Assembly (NCBI RefSeq): GCF_030954495.1
Contig: NZ_JAVHUW010000027.1
Coordinates: 19,526-83,525 of the forward strand
Length of the DNA: 64,000 nt
Direction of reading: 5' to 3'
Source: Candidatus Desulfosporosinus nitrosoreducens
Lineage (GTDB): Bacteria > Bacillota > Desulfitobacteriia > Desulfitobacteriales > Desulfitobacteriaceae
Below, one piece after another: positions 1-8,275 of this stretch. A program made the translations under genes and the position numbers. The notes below the pieces were generated by a model. It saw only the letters and a list, made by a program, of their open reading frames with translations. It was not told the origin of the DNA and did no database searches. Each line of letters begins with the position of its first letter. Within the stretch, counting starts at the first letter, position 1.

Positions 1-422
1 CAAGGAATTATAGAAGGAAACATCAAAGAATTTCATGACATTACAAAGCTGTCCAGAGAAACTGTTTACGGCAATTCCAGATTTGATTTGTACTTTGAAA
101 CTAAAGAACGAAAAGGATTTATAGAGGTAAAAGGAGTAACGCTGGAAACCGAAGGCATTGCCATGTTCCCGGATGCCCCAACTCAGAGGGGCTGTAAGCA
201 TATCTATGAAATGATCAAAGCTGTGGAAGAAGGATACGCCGGTTTCATTTCCTGATCCAACTGAAGGGAGTAAAGTATTTTACCCCCTTTGAGTTAAGGG
301 ACCCTGAATTTGCCAAGGCACTAAAATTTGCAAGTAAAAAAGGAGTGACAATCCTGGCCTATGATTCTGTAGTCCAGGAAGACGAAATAACTATAGGAAC
401 TCCAATAGAAGTCCGCTTTTAA
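1..422 (+). pseudogene. sfsA: SfsA-like protein, 5'-truncated by window edge and frameshifted
   Basis: Reading frame 1 from base 1 gives SfsA-type sequence (YGNSRFDLYFE, then FIEVKGVTLE and FPDAPTQRG) up to a TGA at 253-255. The family's next segment (LIQLKGVKYFTP, then RDPEFAKAL and ILAYDS) continues at once in frame 3 and ends at TAA 420-422. A single-base indel near base 250 therefore splits one gene. SfsA (sugar fermentation stimulation protein) is a conserved nuclease-like, nucleic-acid-binding protein of uncertain role. The N-terminal part lies outside the window. The break could be a real mutation or a sequencing error. Confidence 0.85.
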
Positions 423-695
423 CATCGGACTGAATATTATTATAACTTCTTTGTATTGCAAAATTATTGTATATGGACTAATATGCCTGGCTTTAACAGC
501 AACAATTTGGGGCGGAATTTACTTGGCTGGCCTTTTCTTGGTGAGCAAGCTTAATTTAAGGCCCATAATGTTATATCTTCTTAAGAGCCTTTCACTGTTC
601 TAAAAACATAAGGTTACGGATATTTGAATCCGAATTCGAGACGTTCAATCGATTGATTATTAATGAATCTTATATTTAGAATCTAAGCCCCCAGA
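423..695. other. Intergenic, AT-rich, no supported gene
   Basis: About 380 bases separate the sfsA remnant from the methyltransferase gene. A short hydrophobic reading frame ends at TAA 601-603 and contains WGGIYLAGLFLV, which looks like a membrane-protein fragment. It has no clear start codon or ribosome binding site, so I do not call it a gene. The right part holds the promoter listed next. Confidence 0.4.
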
Positions 696-723
696 TTGTT
701 TTGTGCTTAAAAAATTATATAAT
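696..723 (+). promoter_or_regulatory. Predicted sigma-A promoter of the methyltransferase gene
   Basis: TTGTTT (696-701), a 16-base spacer and TATAAT (718-723) lie about 80 bases before the ATG at 804. The -10 box is perfect and the -35 box matches 4 of 6. Prediction from sequence only. Confidence 0.45.
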
Positions 724-803
724 AACTATATCTAGCAATTTATCCCAGAAAACTGCATATGTACTAAAACGTTTCAAGATTATGACGGGGAGGTAAAAAC
801 AAA

Positions 804-1409
804 ATGATTGTAGAGGAGCAGTACAAGAAAAGATATAACTCAGGCGATACTCCCTGGGATATTGGCAAGCCCGACTTCAACCTTATTCAAACTATAGACA
901 CAATGGCTATCAAACCTTGCAAAGCACTGGACATTGGGTGCGGGTCCGGTAATAACTCAATCTGGCTTTCTCAAAATAATTTTGAGGTGACTGGTATTGA
1001 TGCTTCGGAGATTGCCATACAAAAGGCGTTAGAGGAAGCTTCAAAAGCTGGTGTCAAATGTACTTTTGCGGTCAATGACTTCCTTAAAAACAAAGTCGCA
1101 CAGGCCCCATTCGGCTTGGCCTTTGACAGGGGCTGTTTTCATTCCTTTAATTCAGATGAAGAACGGAAAGCGTTTGCTGAAAATGTAGCTTCCCATTTAG
1201 ATAGGAATGGTCTGTGGCTGAGCATTATCGGTAATGCTGACGAGCAACGCAATATTCCAGGTCCACCGAGGCGTACTGCCAGAGATATTGTCATCTCCGT
1301 CGAACCTAATTTCGAAATCCTTTCACTCGTTTCAAGCCATTTCGGATCTAACCGTCCCAATCCCCCCAGAGCCTGGGTTTGCTTAATGCGTAAAAGAAAC
1401 CTTGAATAA
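804..1409 (+). CDS. Class I SAM-dependent methyltransferase
   Basis: A 201-residue Rossmann-fold methyltransferase. Motif I (ALDIGCGSG, residues 41-49) binds S-adenosylmethionine, and the acidic residue after beta-2 is in VTGIDAS. The opening YNSGDTPWDIGKP resembles the small thiol/TehB-like methyltransferases that methylate small molecules or metalloid compounds, but the substrate cannot be read from sequence. The start is supported by GGGGAGG about 12 bases upstream. It is a single gene, with its own predicted promoter and a large palindrome after it. The neighbouring genes are on the other strand, so it is probably monocistronic. Length is normal for the family. Confidence 0.8.
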   Translation: MIVEEQYKKRYNSGDTPWDIGKPDFNLIQTIDTMAIKPCKALDIGCGSGNNSIWLSQNNFEVTGIDASEIAIQKALEEASKAGVKCTFAVNDFLKNKVAQAPFGLAFDRGCFHSFNSDEERKAFAENVASHLDRNGLWLSIIGNADEQRNIPGPPRRTARDIVISVEPNFEILSLVSSHFGSNRPNPPRAWVCLMRKRNLE

Positions 1410-1439
1410 TTCTACCGATCCTATCAACATGATTCTCGC

Positions 1440-1477
1440 AATTCGGAGGTGCCAATTATAATTGGCACCTCCGAATT
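1440..1477. terminator. Perfect 38-base palindrome between convergent genes
   Basis: Two 19-base arms, AATTCGGAGGTGCCAATTA and its exact reverse complement, meet with no spacer, 31 bases after the methyltransferase stop. It lies between genes that converge on it, so a bidirectional transcription terminator is the simplest reading. It has no good T-run on either side and a zero-length loop, so an operator or recombination site is also possible. Confidence 0.5.
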
Positions 1478-1554
1478 ATATAATAATAATTGCACAGTGG
1501 TAAGGTTCCTTGACATTGTCCTCAATTTTCTCATGGTTTACCAACCAACTTCTA

Positions 1555-2373
1555 CTATAACGTTTCATAGGTATTCTTTAGTAATAAAGCATCCTTCTCC
1601 ACTAGAGGCCCCTCCAAGATTACACATCCTTTGATGTCAAAATCTTTTATGGCTTTTAAACAGTCCACATACTTGAAATCACTGTCTAACAAGGGAAGAT
1701 GGTTTTTCTCCCCTTTCTCATTATAATTTATCCCACCCATATGAATGTGTAAATCACTGAGAGCAGAACCTCCAAGCTCATCCTTAACATATTGCAGTAT
1801 CTGGGCAAAATCATGATAGTCTTTTAAACACCCATTTCCTCTGGCATGAATATGAGAAAAGTCTATACATAACTTACAGGTATCAACTTCTTTACAAAGT
1901 AGCACTAACTCTTCAAGAGTCCCAAATTGGCTTACCTTCCCTGTCGTCTCCAGCCTATAATCAATTTCTTTGTAAGGAAGCTTCTGTAAGTTTTGTTTTA
2001 TCGTTTTATAGGCTTCTTCTTTAGTGTCTTGCAGATAATAACCGGGATGAAATATCAAACTCCGGCCTTTAACCTTTGACAATCCTTCTATTGCTTTTAT
2101 TATTCTTTCCCTCGACTGTTCCTGTTTATCAGATTGTTCTGCGTTTAGATTTATATAGTGTGAACCATGAGCCGACAGATAGAATTCATTGTCCAATTTA
2201 GCTTTTAATATAAGATCCTTATTTTTTTCCGTCACATTTACATTTCGCACAAAAAGGAGTTCCATTGCATCCAGGCCTATCGATTTTAAATATTTAATTC
2301 CCGAAGCATAGTCGATCTTTTTTAATCCGCTGCTTATTGGCAAGCCTGAAATTCCAAACAATAATTTATCCAT
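1555..2373 (-). CDS. TIM-barrel protein, AP endonuclease 2 / sugar phosphate isomerase family
   Basis: A 272-residue protein of the xylose-isomerase-like/endonuclease IV TIM-barrel superfamily. Candidate metal-ligand segments appear in the expected order: SAHGSHY (about residues 67-73), IFHPGYY, RLETTGK, IDFSHIHARG, HIHMGG and ILEGP. Endonuclease IV uses three metal ions to cut at abasic sites, while relatives isomerise sugars. The segment order and the lengths between them fit endonuclease IV better than sugar epimerases, but I would not assign a substrate. The start has a weak AAGGAT site upstream. The Nudix gene lies 48 bases upstream on the same strand, so the two may be co-transcribed. 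Confidence 0.65.
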   Translation of the reverse strand: MDKLLFGISGLPISSGLKKIDYASGIKYLKSIGLDAMELLFVRNVNVTEKNKDLILKAKLDNEFYLSAHGSHYINLNAEQSDKQEQSRERIIKAIEGLSKVKGRSLIFHPGYYLQDTKEEAYKTIKQNLQKLPYKEIDYRLETTGKVSQFGTLEELVLLCKEVDTCKLCIDFSHIHARGNGCLKDYHDFAQILQYVKDELGGSALSDLHIHMGGINYNEKGEKNHLPLLDSDFKYVDCLKAIKDFDIKGCVILEGPLVEKDALLLKNTYETL

Positions 2374-2421
2374 GTTTCTATCCTTGTCTAAATATCTGGG
2401 CTCCTCTTGACCATCTACCCC

Positions 2422-2883
2422 TCAGCTTATATCTCCTAAATAAATTCTCCCTTCAAGTAAACCATCCTCTAAAATAAGGGATTTCAATATCTTGGGATAA
2501 AGTCTGTACTTACCCAGAGATTTCAATTCTACCCATTCTACGCCTATTTGCATCGTGTCCGGGACAATACCATTTCTTGCTTCAAATCCAGTATTCACAG
2601 AACAAATAAACATATATTCAATTTGATGTATTTCTGAGTCCTCAACGGAGAACTCGTGATTCTTGCCTATGTAGTCCCGCACATATCTTATATCCAGAAC
2701 ATCAACCTCCACTGATATTTCTTCGAGGCATTCCCGTTTCAACGCATCAACAATTGACTCGCCCGCTTCTTGTCCGCCACCCGGCAGCAAATAGAAAATT
2801 CCAAGTGAATCCTGATTTTTAGTAAGTAAGATTTTATTGTCTTTAATGATTATTGCTTTCGCAGAATTCCTAATTTGTCTCAT
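2422..2883 (-). CDS. Nudix hydrolase
   Basis: A 153-residue Nudix protein. The Nudix box runs from Gly36 to about Val60: G-x5-E (G36, E42), seven residues, then RECLEE (50-55), the metal-binding glutamates. The final Gly of the usual box is replaced by Ser. Family members hydrolyse nucleoside diphosphates linked to another moiety. LLPGGGQEAGE is typical of NTP or ADP-ribose cleaving members, but the substrate is unknown. The ribosome site AAGGGGTGG lies just before the ATG. It is followed by the TIM-barrel gene, and a shared role in nucleotide or DNA maintenance is only a guess. Confidence 0.85.
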   Translation of the reverse strand: MRQIRNSAKAIIIKDNKILLTKNQDSLGIFYLLPGGGQEAGESIVDALKRECLEEISVEVDVLDIRYVRDYIGKNHEFSVEDSEIHQIEYMFICSVNTGFEARNGIVPDTMQIGVEWVELKSLGKYRLYPKILKSLILEDGLLEGRIYLGDIS

Positions 2884-3115
2884 TTTTATCCACCCCTTAC
2901 GCAGATTACTCAGAAACTGGGCAGTTTTCTTAAGCGGCTGTCGTTATTGTAATGGCTGGCATATCCTCTGGAACGGAAAAGCATCAAACGCTCTTCTACA
3001 ATGGTTTTCAAATTTAATGCAAGGCAAATTCAGTCTTGTCACATAGGATTAAGGAAATATGGCATACCAGCTAATGGATTTGCATAGGCGAATTTCCAAA
3101 GGTCTCGAATCACTT

Positions 3116-3607
3116 TCAGACTTTTCCCACCTGATAATATCTTTGGACAGATGGAAGAACTGTAACTGCTTGTATCATCAAGCCTAAGAAAACATAGAAG
3201 ACGTGTATTCCCGCCATTTGTTTAATGAAAAAAGCCTCAATGGCTATCCAAATAATCAAAGCAAATCCTGTATAAAGAGAGTATGCCCACGACCAATGCA
3301 TTTGGGAAAATAAATTCAGTCTATCAGCTGCTTTCCAATCCCATTTGGTGATAAGTGCATATGAAACAATTAAAGGTAACACACCGATTATTACAAAAAG
3401 AATAATTCCTGGTATCAAAAAATTGTTAAATGGAGAATTCTCCAGTAAGGTAATAGGCATCTTTATCAGCCCTCCACTGGGATCAATTATCAAAACCGTT
3501 CCACCAAAAACAGCTCCGATCCCCAAGATAAGGTGCAATGAAATAAGAATTAGACATGTAAATGGTTTCTTGCTTATTGAATTCGCCAAATTATCTCCCC
3601 GTTTCAT
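3116..3607 (-). CDS. Small integral membrane protein, unrecognised
   Basis: 163 residues with about four hydrophobic helices: residues near 15-40, 66-88, 107-128 and 133-152. A soluble segment containing KWDWKAADRLN lies between helices two and three. I do not recognise a family. A better ribosome site (GGGGAG) precedes an internal TTG at codon 7 (3589), so the protein may start there and be six residues shorter. It stands alone between the Nudix and acetyltransferase genes, all on the minus strand but with gaps over 100 bases. Confidence 0.55.
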   Translation of the reverse strand: MKRGDNLANSISKKPFTCLILISLHLILGIGAVFGGTVLIIDPSGGLIKMPITLLENSPFNNFLIPGIILFVIIGVLPLIVSYALITKWDWKAADRLNLFSQMHWSWAYSLYTGFALIIWIAIEAFFIKQMAGIHVFYVFLGLMIQAVTVLPSVQRYYQVGKV

Positions 3608-3739
3608 AAAACCTTACATCGATTATTGCAATACCGCTACTGCCGACCTTGTCACTATCAGCCATCACGTCACATTCACAATTATTCCCTATCTCCTGCA
3701 TAAAATAGTCAACTTGCGAAGTTTCCAGCCCCCACGACA

Positions 3740-4273
3740 CTATTCTTCATGGTTCTTTACATAGAGCACATGTCTTCTTAATTTGTGACCCAATTCAACA
3801 TTAGGGTTTTCAAATTCCTTCACATAGCTCATACCAATTCTTTTCATTACATTCATGGATCTTTCATTAAAAATAGAGGTGAATGAAACTATTCTCTTTA
3901 ATCCTAATCTTTTAAATCCATAGTTGAGACACTCCCGGGCAGCCTCCTGTGCATATCCCTTGCCCCAGTAATTATAAGCTAACCGCCAACCCACTTCCAC
4001 ACATGGAGTGAAATCAGTCTGAAAACGCGGGATTGATAGCCCAACAAACCCAATAAATTCTTTCGTGGCTTTTATTTCAGTTGCCCAAAGGCCAAATCCA
4101 TTATCAACTATGTGTGTATTTATTTTCTGTACCATTTCCAAAGTCTCTTCTTCAGACAGCAACTTCGGGAAAAACTCCATCACTTTAGGATCTCTATTCA
4201 TTTCGGCAAATTTAGCCGTATCCGAATCCGTCCAGTTACGCAGTCCAAGTCTTGTTGTCTCAATGATATACAT
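3740..4273 (-). CDS. GNAT N-acetyltransferase, RimJ/RimL type
   Basis: 177 residues of the Acetyltransf_3 (RimJ/RimL) group. The opening ETTRLGLRNWTDSD, the central VGWRLAYNYWGKGYAQEA (motif A, acetyl-CoA pyrophosphate binding with the Q/RxxGxG/A-like loop) and the late KRIGMSYVKEF are characteristic. Such enzymes acetylate the alpha-amine of ribosomal proteins or small amines and antibiotics, and the acceptor here is not predictable. GGAGG sits five bases before the ATG. No partner genes adjoin it. Confidence 0.8.
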   Translation of the reverse strand: MYIIETTRLGLRNWTDSDTAKFAEMNRDPKVMEFFPKLLSEEETLEMVQKINTHIVDNGFGLWATEIKATKEFIGFVGLSIPRFQTDFTPCVEVGWRLAYNYWGKGYAQEAARECLNYGFKRLGLKRIVSFTSIFNERSMNVMKRIGMSYVKEFENPNVELGHKLRRHVLYVKNHEE

Positions 4274-4437
4274 AAAAACCTCCGCTACCTAAATTTTTAC
4301 TTCAACAAAGCATCACTGATATTCAATAGTTTTGTCGCAAATTTTTTCCGCAAATTGATTAGCTTTAAGTAGTAGTATTTCGATTAAACAATTTGATCTT
4401 CCGAATAATAGATATTTAAGGAAATATTGTGTATCAG

Positions 4438-4761
4438 TTATTCCGCTTCCTTACTAAGTATACAAAGCTCCCAAACTGTGCCTTTTCTTGATGGGCAATG
4501 AACTCTATAAATAGACCTGTCATCAGCCTCCCATGAGGGGAAACCTAAAGTTACTCTCCATATATACCAATCTAAAACATGCAACAAGGCCGCACATACC
4601 CCATTAGGCTTATGATAGGGATTTTTATACAAAAATTCATCCCCAAGGCTGTGATGGCATAAACCAGTTTTCTCTATCATTTTTATTTGAATAGGTCCTA
4701 GCCTACTCCACATTTCTTTATATTCCTTATCAGTCATATTTTTCTTGTCCATGTAATTCAT
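4438..4761 (-). CDS. Small conserved protein, possibly TIGR04076 family
   Basis: About 107 residues. Conserved-looking features are RLGPIQIKMIEKTG, paired Cys/His (CHHSLGDEF), a central CAALLHVLDWYIWR and the end HCPSRKGTVWEL. I associate this layout with small uncharacterised TIGR04076-like proteins, without being sure. The cysteines could bind metal. The ATG at 4761 is preferred over the GTG at 4770 because AGGAG lies 9 bases upstream of it. No functional context is given by the neighbours. Confidence 0.5.
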   Translation of the reverse strand: MNYMDKKNMTDKEYKEMWSRLGPIQIKMIEKTGLCHHSLGDEFLYKNPYHKPNGVCAALLHVLDWYIWRVTLGFPSWEADDRSIYRVHCPSRKGTVWELCILSKEAE

Positions 4762-4770
4762 TCCGTTCAC

Positions 4771-4915
4771 TCTCCTATTCCTAAAAAGATTATACCCCGG
4801 TAAGTTCTAGATGGTTTTTTAAGTGCAAAAAGCCATCTTTACCATATACTTCCTCAAGTATATCATAAAAGATGGCTTCAATAATATTCAGGAACTTTTT
4901 TAGTCATTTGAATAC
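4771..4915. other. Intergenic region with complementary AGATGG / CCATCT segments
   Basis: Around 4808-4836 AGATGG and GCCATCT can pair across a short A/T-rich loop, and a second GATGGCT occurs near 4872. This could be a weak terminator of the small gene at 4916-5107 or a folded leader of the one at 4438. Nothing more specific is visible. Confidence 0.3.
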
Positions 4916-5107
4916 TTACCGCTTGTAAATATCACTCACAAGCAACTGATATAGCTGCATATTCTGTTTTCTCGTGCGGTCGAGCTGTTCAACTTCACGC
5001 GGAATATTCATATTTGCGTAAGCATGGAAATAAAATACTACTTTATTGGTTATTATTGGTTCACTAAGAGTTACCTTTAGTGAACCATCAAATTTTGCCG
5101 GAGTCAT
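4916..5107 (-). CDS. Small hypothetical ORF (63 codons), possibly a remnant
   Basis: An open frame of 63 codons with a plausible mixed composition (FDGSLKVTLSEPI, YFHAYANMNIPREV, LLVSDIYKR). I recognise no family, and there is no strong ribosome site before the ATG. It could be the end of a larger lost gene. Support is limited to an open frame in an otherwise gene-free stretch between the CapA gene and the small protein. Confidence 0.25.
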   Translation of the reverse strand: MTPAKFDGSLKVTLSEPIITNKVVFYFHAYANMNIPREVEQLDRTRKQNMQLYQLLVSDIYKR

Positions 5108-5181
5108 TTAAGAAAACTCCAATCAGTACAAAAAAGAAGATACGATACAGATCTTCTGCTTTCTAATCTATGTTTATTTAG

Positions 5182-6462
5182 TCACCCAACAATCCCTACA
5201 CCATTTTCAATTCTAATCCTCGTGCCAAATTCCACTGATAGTTCGCGCATCTCTGCAAGAATTCGTTCACCATCTTCTGCTGATGCGCATCCCGGAGACC
5301 CTTTTCTAGAACGATGACGATTAAAACCGAGTGAGACAGGATAAATAACTATATTTTGAACATTACCATCAATTACATCGAAAGAAGCGATAATAGACTC
5401 AAAGAACTTAGGATTGGTTTCACCAAGTATCCCACCTGATGCAATTCGATAGTCATACCCATCTGCTGTACATTGGTCAGAACTTAGATTACCAAACTTT
5501 TCATAGAACTCCGTAGGCGCCTTTTCAATCAACTCACATTGATAAAAAAAGTCACCAAGTCCATGAAAAATTGGGCGTTCCTTATAAATTTCAATTCCTC
5601 TTAAGACATGCGGACCATGACCTATATAGGCATGTGCACCCTCATCAATACACATATGAGCAAATTCACGTTGGAAATCGGCTAATTGTTCCTTGGCACT
5701 TCCTTTCATTTCATGTGAATGACAACTGACTAAAACAATATCTGCCTGGCGCTGGGCCTCTTTAATGGATTTTCTAATCCTCTTTTCATCCATTTCATCC
5801 AGCTTCGTATAGGTTCCGGGTTCACCAATTTCAAAGAGTTGATCCCCAAATTTAAAAATTTCTTCAGCTTGATTGGTAATTCGCTTGTTTATTTCTGTTT
5901 GCCCAGCAATTAACTTTAAACAATTTAATTCCTCTTCCCTGACTCTGTGTACAGTCATAAAACCAAGAGCATTTATTCCGGGTCTTCCAATAAAATCTCG
6001 TCGTTGTTCACCAGCGGGATGCCAATCACGAAAACTGGTATTAACCGCGATGAGGGCTACTCGGCCCTTAGAGGTTTCTAGATACTTAGGCCGACTTGCA
6101 TCCGATAAATTTTTTCCGATACCAGCATAGACAATGCCTTCCCGGTCTAAATTTTCCATCGTTTTAAGAAGTCCTTGATGGGACCAATCTAAACTATGAT
6201 TATTTGGCGCTCCCATCAAGTTGAACCCCAACCATCCTAAATCCGCCAATACAGACGGAGGTGCAGCAATCCAATCCCCTCCACTGTGCCTTGAAGGGTA
6301 AATATCGTCTTCATAATTATGAATTGAACTCTCTAAATTTGTAAATCGAACATCCGACTTGAGCAGAAGATCGCGAATAGCCAATAGTTTTGGATCATCC
6401 TTTGGCAAGCGAGTGATAGTAAGTGAATCTCCCGTCACTGAAACGGATAACTTCATGTTCAT
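5182..6462 (-). CDS. CapA-family metallophosphatase-like protein
   Basis: 426 residues of the PGA_cap (CapA, bacterial capsule/poly-gamma-glutamate) family. Typical segments are VTGDS near the N-terminus, VRFTNLESSI, NHSLDWSHQGLL (the NH and D motif), VLVSCHSHEMKG and YIGHGPHVLRGIEIY, ending with FHGLGDFFYQ. The family has a calcineurin-like phosphoesterase fold. CapA acts in poly-gamma-glutamate export in Bacillus, but many relatives lie in catabolic operons. No signal peptide is visible here, so a cytoplasmic hydrolase role is likely. It follows the DUF3830 gene by five bases, with its ribosome site GGAGAA inside that gene's end. The pair is probably translated together from the sigma-54 promoter at 6955-6971. 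Confidence 0.8.
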   Translation of the reverse strand: MNMKLSVSVTGDSLTITRLPKDDPKLLAIRDLLLKSDVRFTNLESSIHNYEDDIYPSRHSGGDWIAAPPSVLADLGWLGFNLMGAPNNHSLDWSHQGLLKTMENLDREGIVYAGIGKNLSDASRPKYLETSKGRVALIAVNTSFRDWHPAGEQRRDFIGRPGINALGFMTVHRVREEELNCLKLIAGQTEINKRITNQAEEIFKFGDQLFEIGEPGTYTKLDEMDEKRIRKSIKEAQRQADIVLVSCHSHEMKGSAKEQLADFQREFAHMCIDEGAHAYIGHGPHVLRGIEIYKERPIFHGLGDFFYQCELIEKAPTEFYEKFGNLSSDQCTADGYDYRIASGGILGETNPKFFESIIASFDVIDGNVQNIVIYPVSLGFNRHRSRKGSPGCASAEDGERILAEMRELSVEFGTRIRIENGVGIVG

Positions 6463-6467
6463 ATTAA

Positions 6468-6899
6468 TTAATTCTCCAATTTCTCAAAGCGTATAATTTG
6501 ACCCCCTTCTTCATGAACCGTTCTGCCGAAATCAGCCAGTTGATCATTGCCATCAATAATAGTGAGAAAGTGGTTGCCAGCAATATTTCCATTCGGACAA
6601 GCTAGTACACATCCTCCCCAAGGAATAAAGATTTCTCCGCCCATTTGAAGATGTGGTACTCCACCTGGATACATCATAACTTCACCTTTAGAAGGTCGGC
6701 TCGACGCGTTTTCAAAAGGTACCGAGTGCCCTAGATCTTTTAGGCGAATAAAGCTCGCTTGCCCGCTCCAAGAAACATGGATAATTGTTTCTTGATAGGG
6801 AAGTAAGTTAAGAAACCATTCACAGGTTTTTGGAGATTTTTCCTCTTCTAAACGTGCAATAAATGTGAACTTCCCAGATGTAATTTTAATTTTTGTCAT
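6468..6899 (-). CDS. DUF3830 (cyclophilin-like) protein
   Basis: 143 residues. Features typical of DUF3830 are KITSGKFTFIARLEEEKSPKT, the WSGQASFI segment, GEVMMYPGG and AGNHFLTI. The family is thought to adopt a cyclophilin-like barrel and is often found beside hydantoinase/carbamoylase-type amidohydrolases and transporters, as here. Its biochemical role is unknown. It is the first gene after the sigma-54 promoter at 6955-6971 and is followed closely by the CapA-like gene. A decayed second copy lies at 13649-13880 in the same regulon. Confidence 0.75.
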   Translation of the reverse strand: MTKIKITSGKFTFIARLEEEKSPKTCEWFLNLLPYQETIIHVSWSGQASFIRLKDLGHSVPFENASSRPSKGEVMMYPGGVPHLQMGGEIFIPWGGCVLACPNGNIAGNHFLTIIDGNDQLADFGRTVHEEGGQIIRFEKLEN

Positions 6900-6954
6900 T
6901 TCAATTCCTCCATTTTTTTGCTTTAAGCTTTAGGGCTCTAATAAAATCAGAACA

Positions 6955-6971
6955 TGCAATAATTATGCCAA
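6955..6971 (-). promoter_or_regulatory. Sigma-54 (-24/-12) promoter upstream of DUF3830-capA-like genes
   Basis: Read on the minus strand: TTGGCATAATTATTGCA. The invariant GG and GC dinucleotides are separated by exactly 10 bases. It lies in the 77-base gap after the MFS gene, about 55 bases before the DUF3830 start. It suggests that DUF3830 and the CapA-like gene have their own activator-dependent promoter. Confidence 0.75.
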
Positions 6972-6976
6972 CCTTG

Positions 6977-8233
6977 TTAATTCAACGAAGTCTTCTTTAC
7001 AAAAACGGCTACAAAAGCTGCCAGAACCAGACTGATTATAATCGCGAAGAACGTAGCGCTGTAATAACCCTTATTGACCTGAATCAGATAACCTAAAAGA
7101 AAAGGAGAAAATAATCCTGCTAATTGACCCGCTGTATTAACGAGTCCAGACGTCGATGCAATAATATGCCTGGGCAGCCCGTCAAATTGCATTCCTCCAT
7201 ATGAACCAAACGCTATAAACATAAATATTGCTGCCATACATTGGTAAATAATTGTTAATACATTCGTTTTGGCACTAAACATTAAATACATCGAAGCTGC
7301 TGCGAGTATAGCCGTTGGAATGAAGACCCATTTTCTTCTGCCCGTAAAATGATCGGAAAGATATCCACCGAAAATCATAGAAACCGTTCCTAAAAGATAC
7401 GGTAAGGAACCTAAAATGCTGGTTTTAATTAACGAAAAACCTCTTTCCTTCATCAAATAAGAAGGAATCCAGGTTGTATAGCCCCAGTAGGTAAAATCAA
7501 AGAAAAACCATATTAACGCTAATTGCCATAGAATAGGTTTCGTCAGAAACTCTTTATAGGAAATTTGTGAGGATTTTGCCCTTGAACATTTAGGCAAATC
7601 CTCATCAAGTTCCATAAGTTCCGCTCTCGTTATTCTTGGGTTATCCTGAGGATCGTCTTTAAACCTAAACCATAAATAACTTGCTACAAGAAACATTGGA
7701 ATACCCAGAACGATAAAAGTAATACGCCAACCATGAATCCCAATGATCGCGGCAGCCAACAGGGTCGACAATGCTGGTGCTAAACTATTTACCGAACCGC
7801 ATATCGCATTAGCTGTAGCATACTTACTTCGCGGGAAGTACGTTGCCATCACTTTCATTTGTGAACCAGAGGATATTGACCCTCCAGCACCTAATAGAAA
7901 TCGTGAGATTACTAGCATGGGATAAGTGTATGCCATTCCGGTTAAGGGAATAAAGAGCGCTGCCCATGCAGCCGATAAAGTCATTACTTTACGTGGGCCG
8001 ATTTTATCGGTAATTAATCCACCGGGAATTTGAAACAGGGTTACACCTAAAAAGCTAAAACTAATGAGAAATCCTTGTGCCGCCTCATTAATATTAAACT
8101 CCCTGCCAATTAAGGGCAAGGATACATTCAGTATCATACGATCCATTAAATTAAAAAGCGAACAAAGTGTAAGAATCGTTAAAACCGAATATCGCGCTTT
8201 CCATAAAGGCGCACTTATCGGACACTGTATCAA
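6977..8233 (-). CDS. MFS transporter, anion:cation symporter type
   Basis: About 418 residues with 12 predicted membrane helices. LFNLMDRMILNVSLP in helix 1, the loop GGLITDKIGPRKVM between helices 2 and 3 and GGYLSDHFTGRRKW in the second half are major-facilitator signatures. The overall form resembles the ACS subfamily (glucarate, hexuronate, phthalate and similar organic anions). It probably imports the substrate of the adjoining amidohydrolase. The listed TTG start at 8233 is not well placed: GGGGG lies around 8252, so initiation a few codons upstream at a non-standard codon is possible. Downstream is a sigma-54 promoter. Confidence 0.85.
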   Translation of the reverse strand: MIQCPISAPLWKARYSVLTILTLCSLFNLMDRMILNVSLPLIGREFNINEAAQGFLISFSFLGVTLFQIPGGLITDKIGPRKVMTLSAAWAALFIPLTGMAYTYPMLVISRFLLGAGGSISSGSQMKVMATYFPRSKYATANAICGSVNSLAPALSTLLAAAIIGIHGWRITFIVLGIPMFLVASYLWFRFKDDPQDNPRITRAELMELDEDLPKCSRAKSSQISYKEFLTKPILWQLALIWFFFDFTYWGYTTWIPSYLMKERGFSLIKTSILGSLPYLLGTVSMIFGGYLSDHFTGRRKWVFIPTAILAAASMYLMFSAKTNVLTIIYQCMAAIFMFIAFGSYGGMQFDGLPRHIIASTSGLVNTAGQLAGLFSPFLLGYLIQVNKGYYSATFFAIIISLVLAAFVAVFVKKTSLN

Positions 8234-8275
8234 ACGGTCAATCAGTATGCCCCCTTTCCAGTAACCATCAATGAC

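Noticed and set aside
423..803. Small membrane protein gene upstream of the methyltransferase
   Set aside because: A hydrophobic frame ends at 603 but has no credible start codon or Shine-Dalgarno sequence.
1449..1634. 61-codon plus-strand frame overlapping the TIM-barrel gene
   Set aside because: It begins inside the large palindrome and overlaps a good minus-strand gene; no ribosome site or family.
2837..3046. 69-codon plus-strand frame across the Nudix gene start
   Set aside because: It overlaps the start and ribosome site of a well-supported gene on the other strand and has no homology visible to me.
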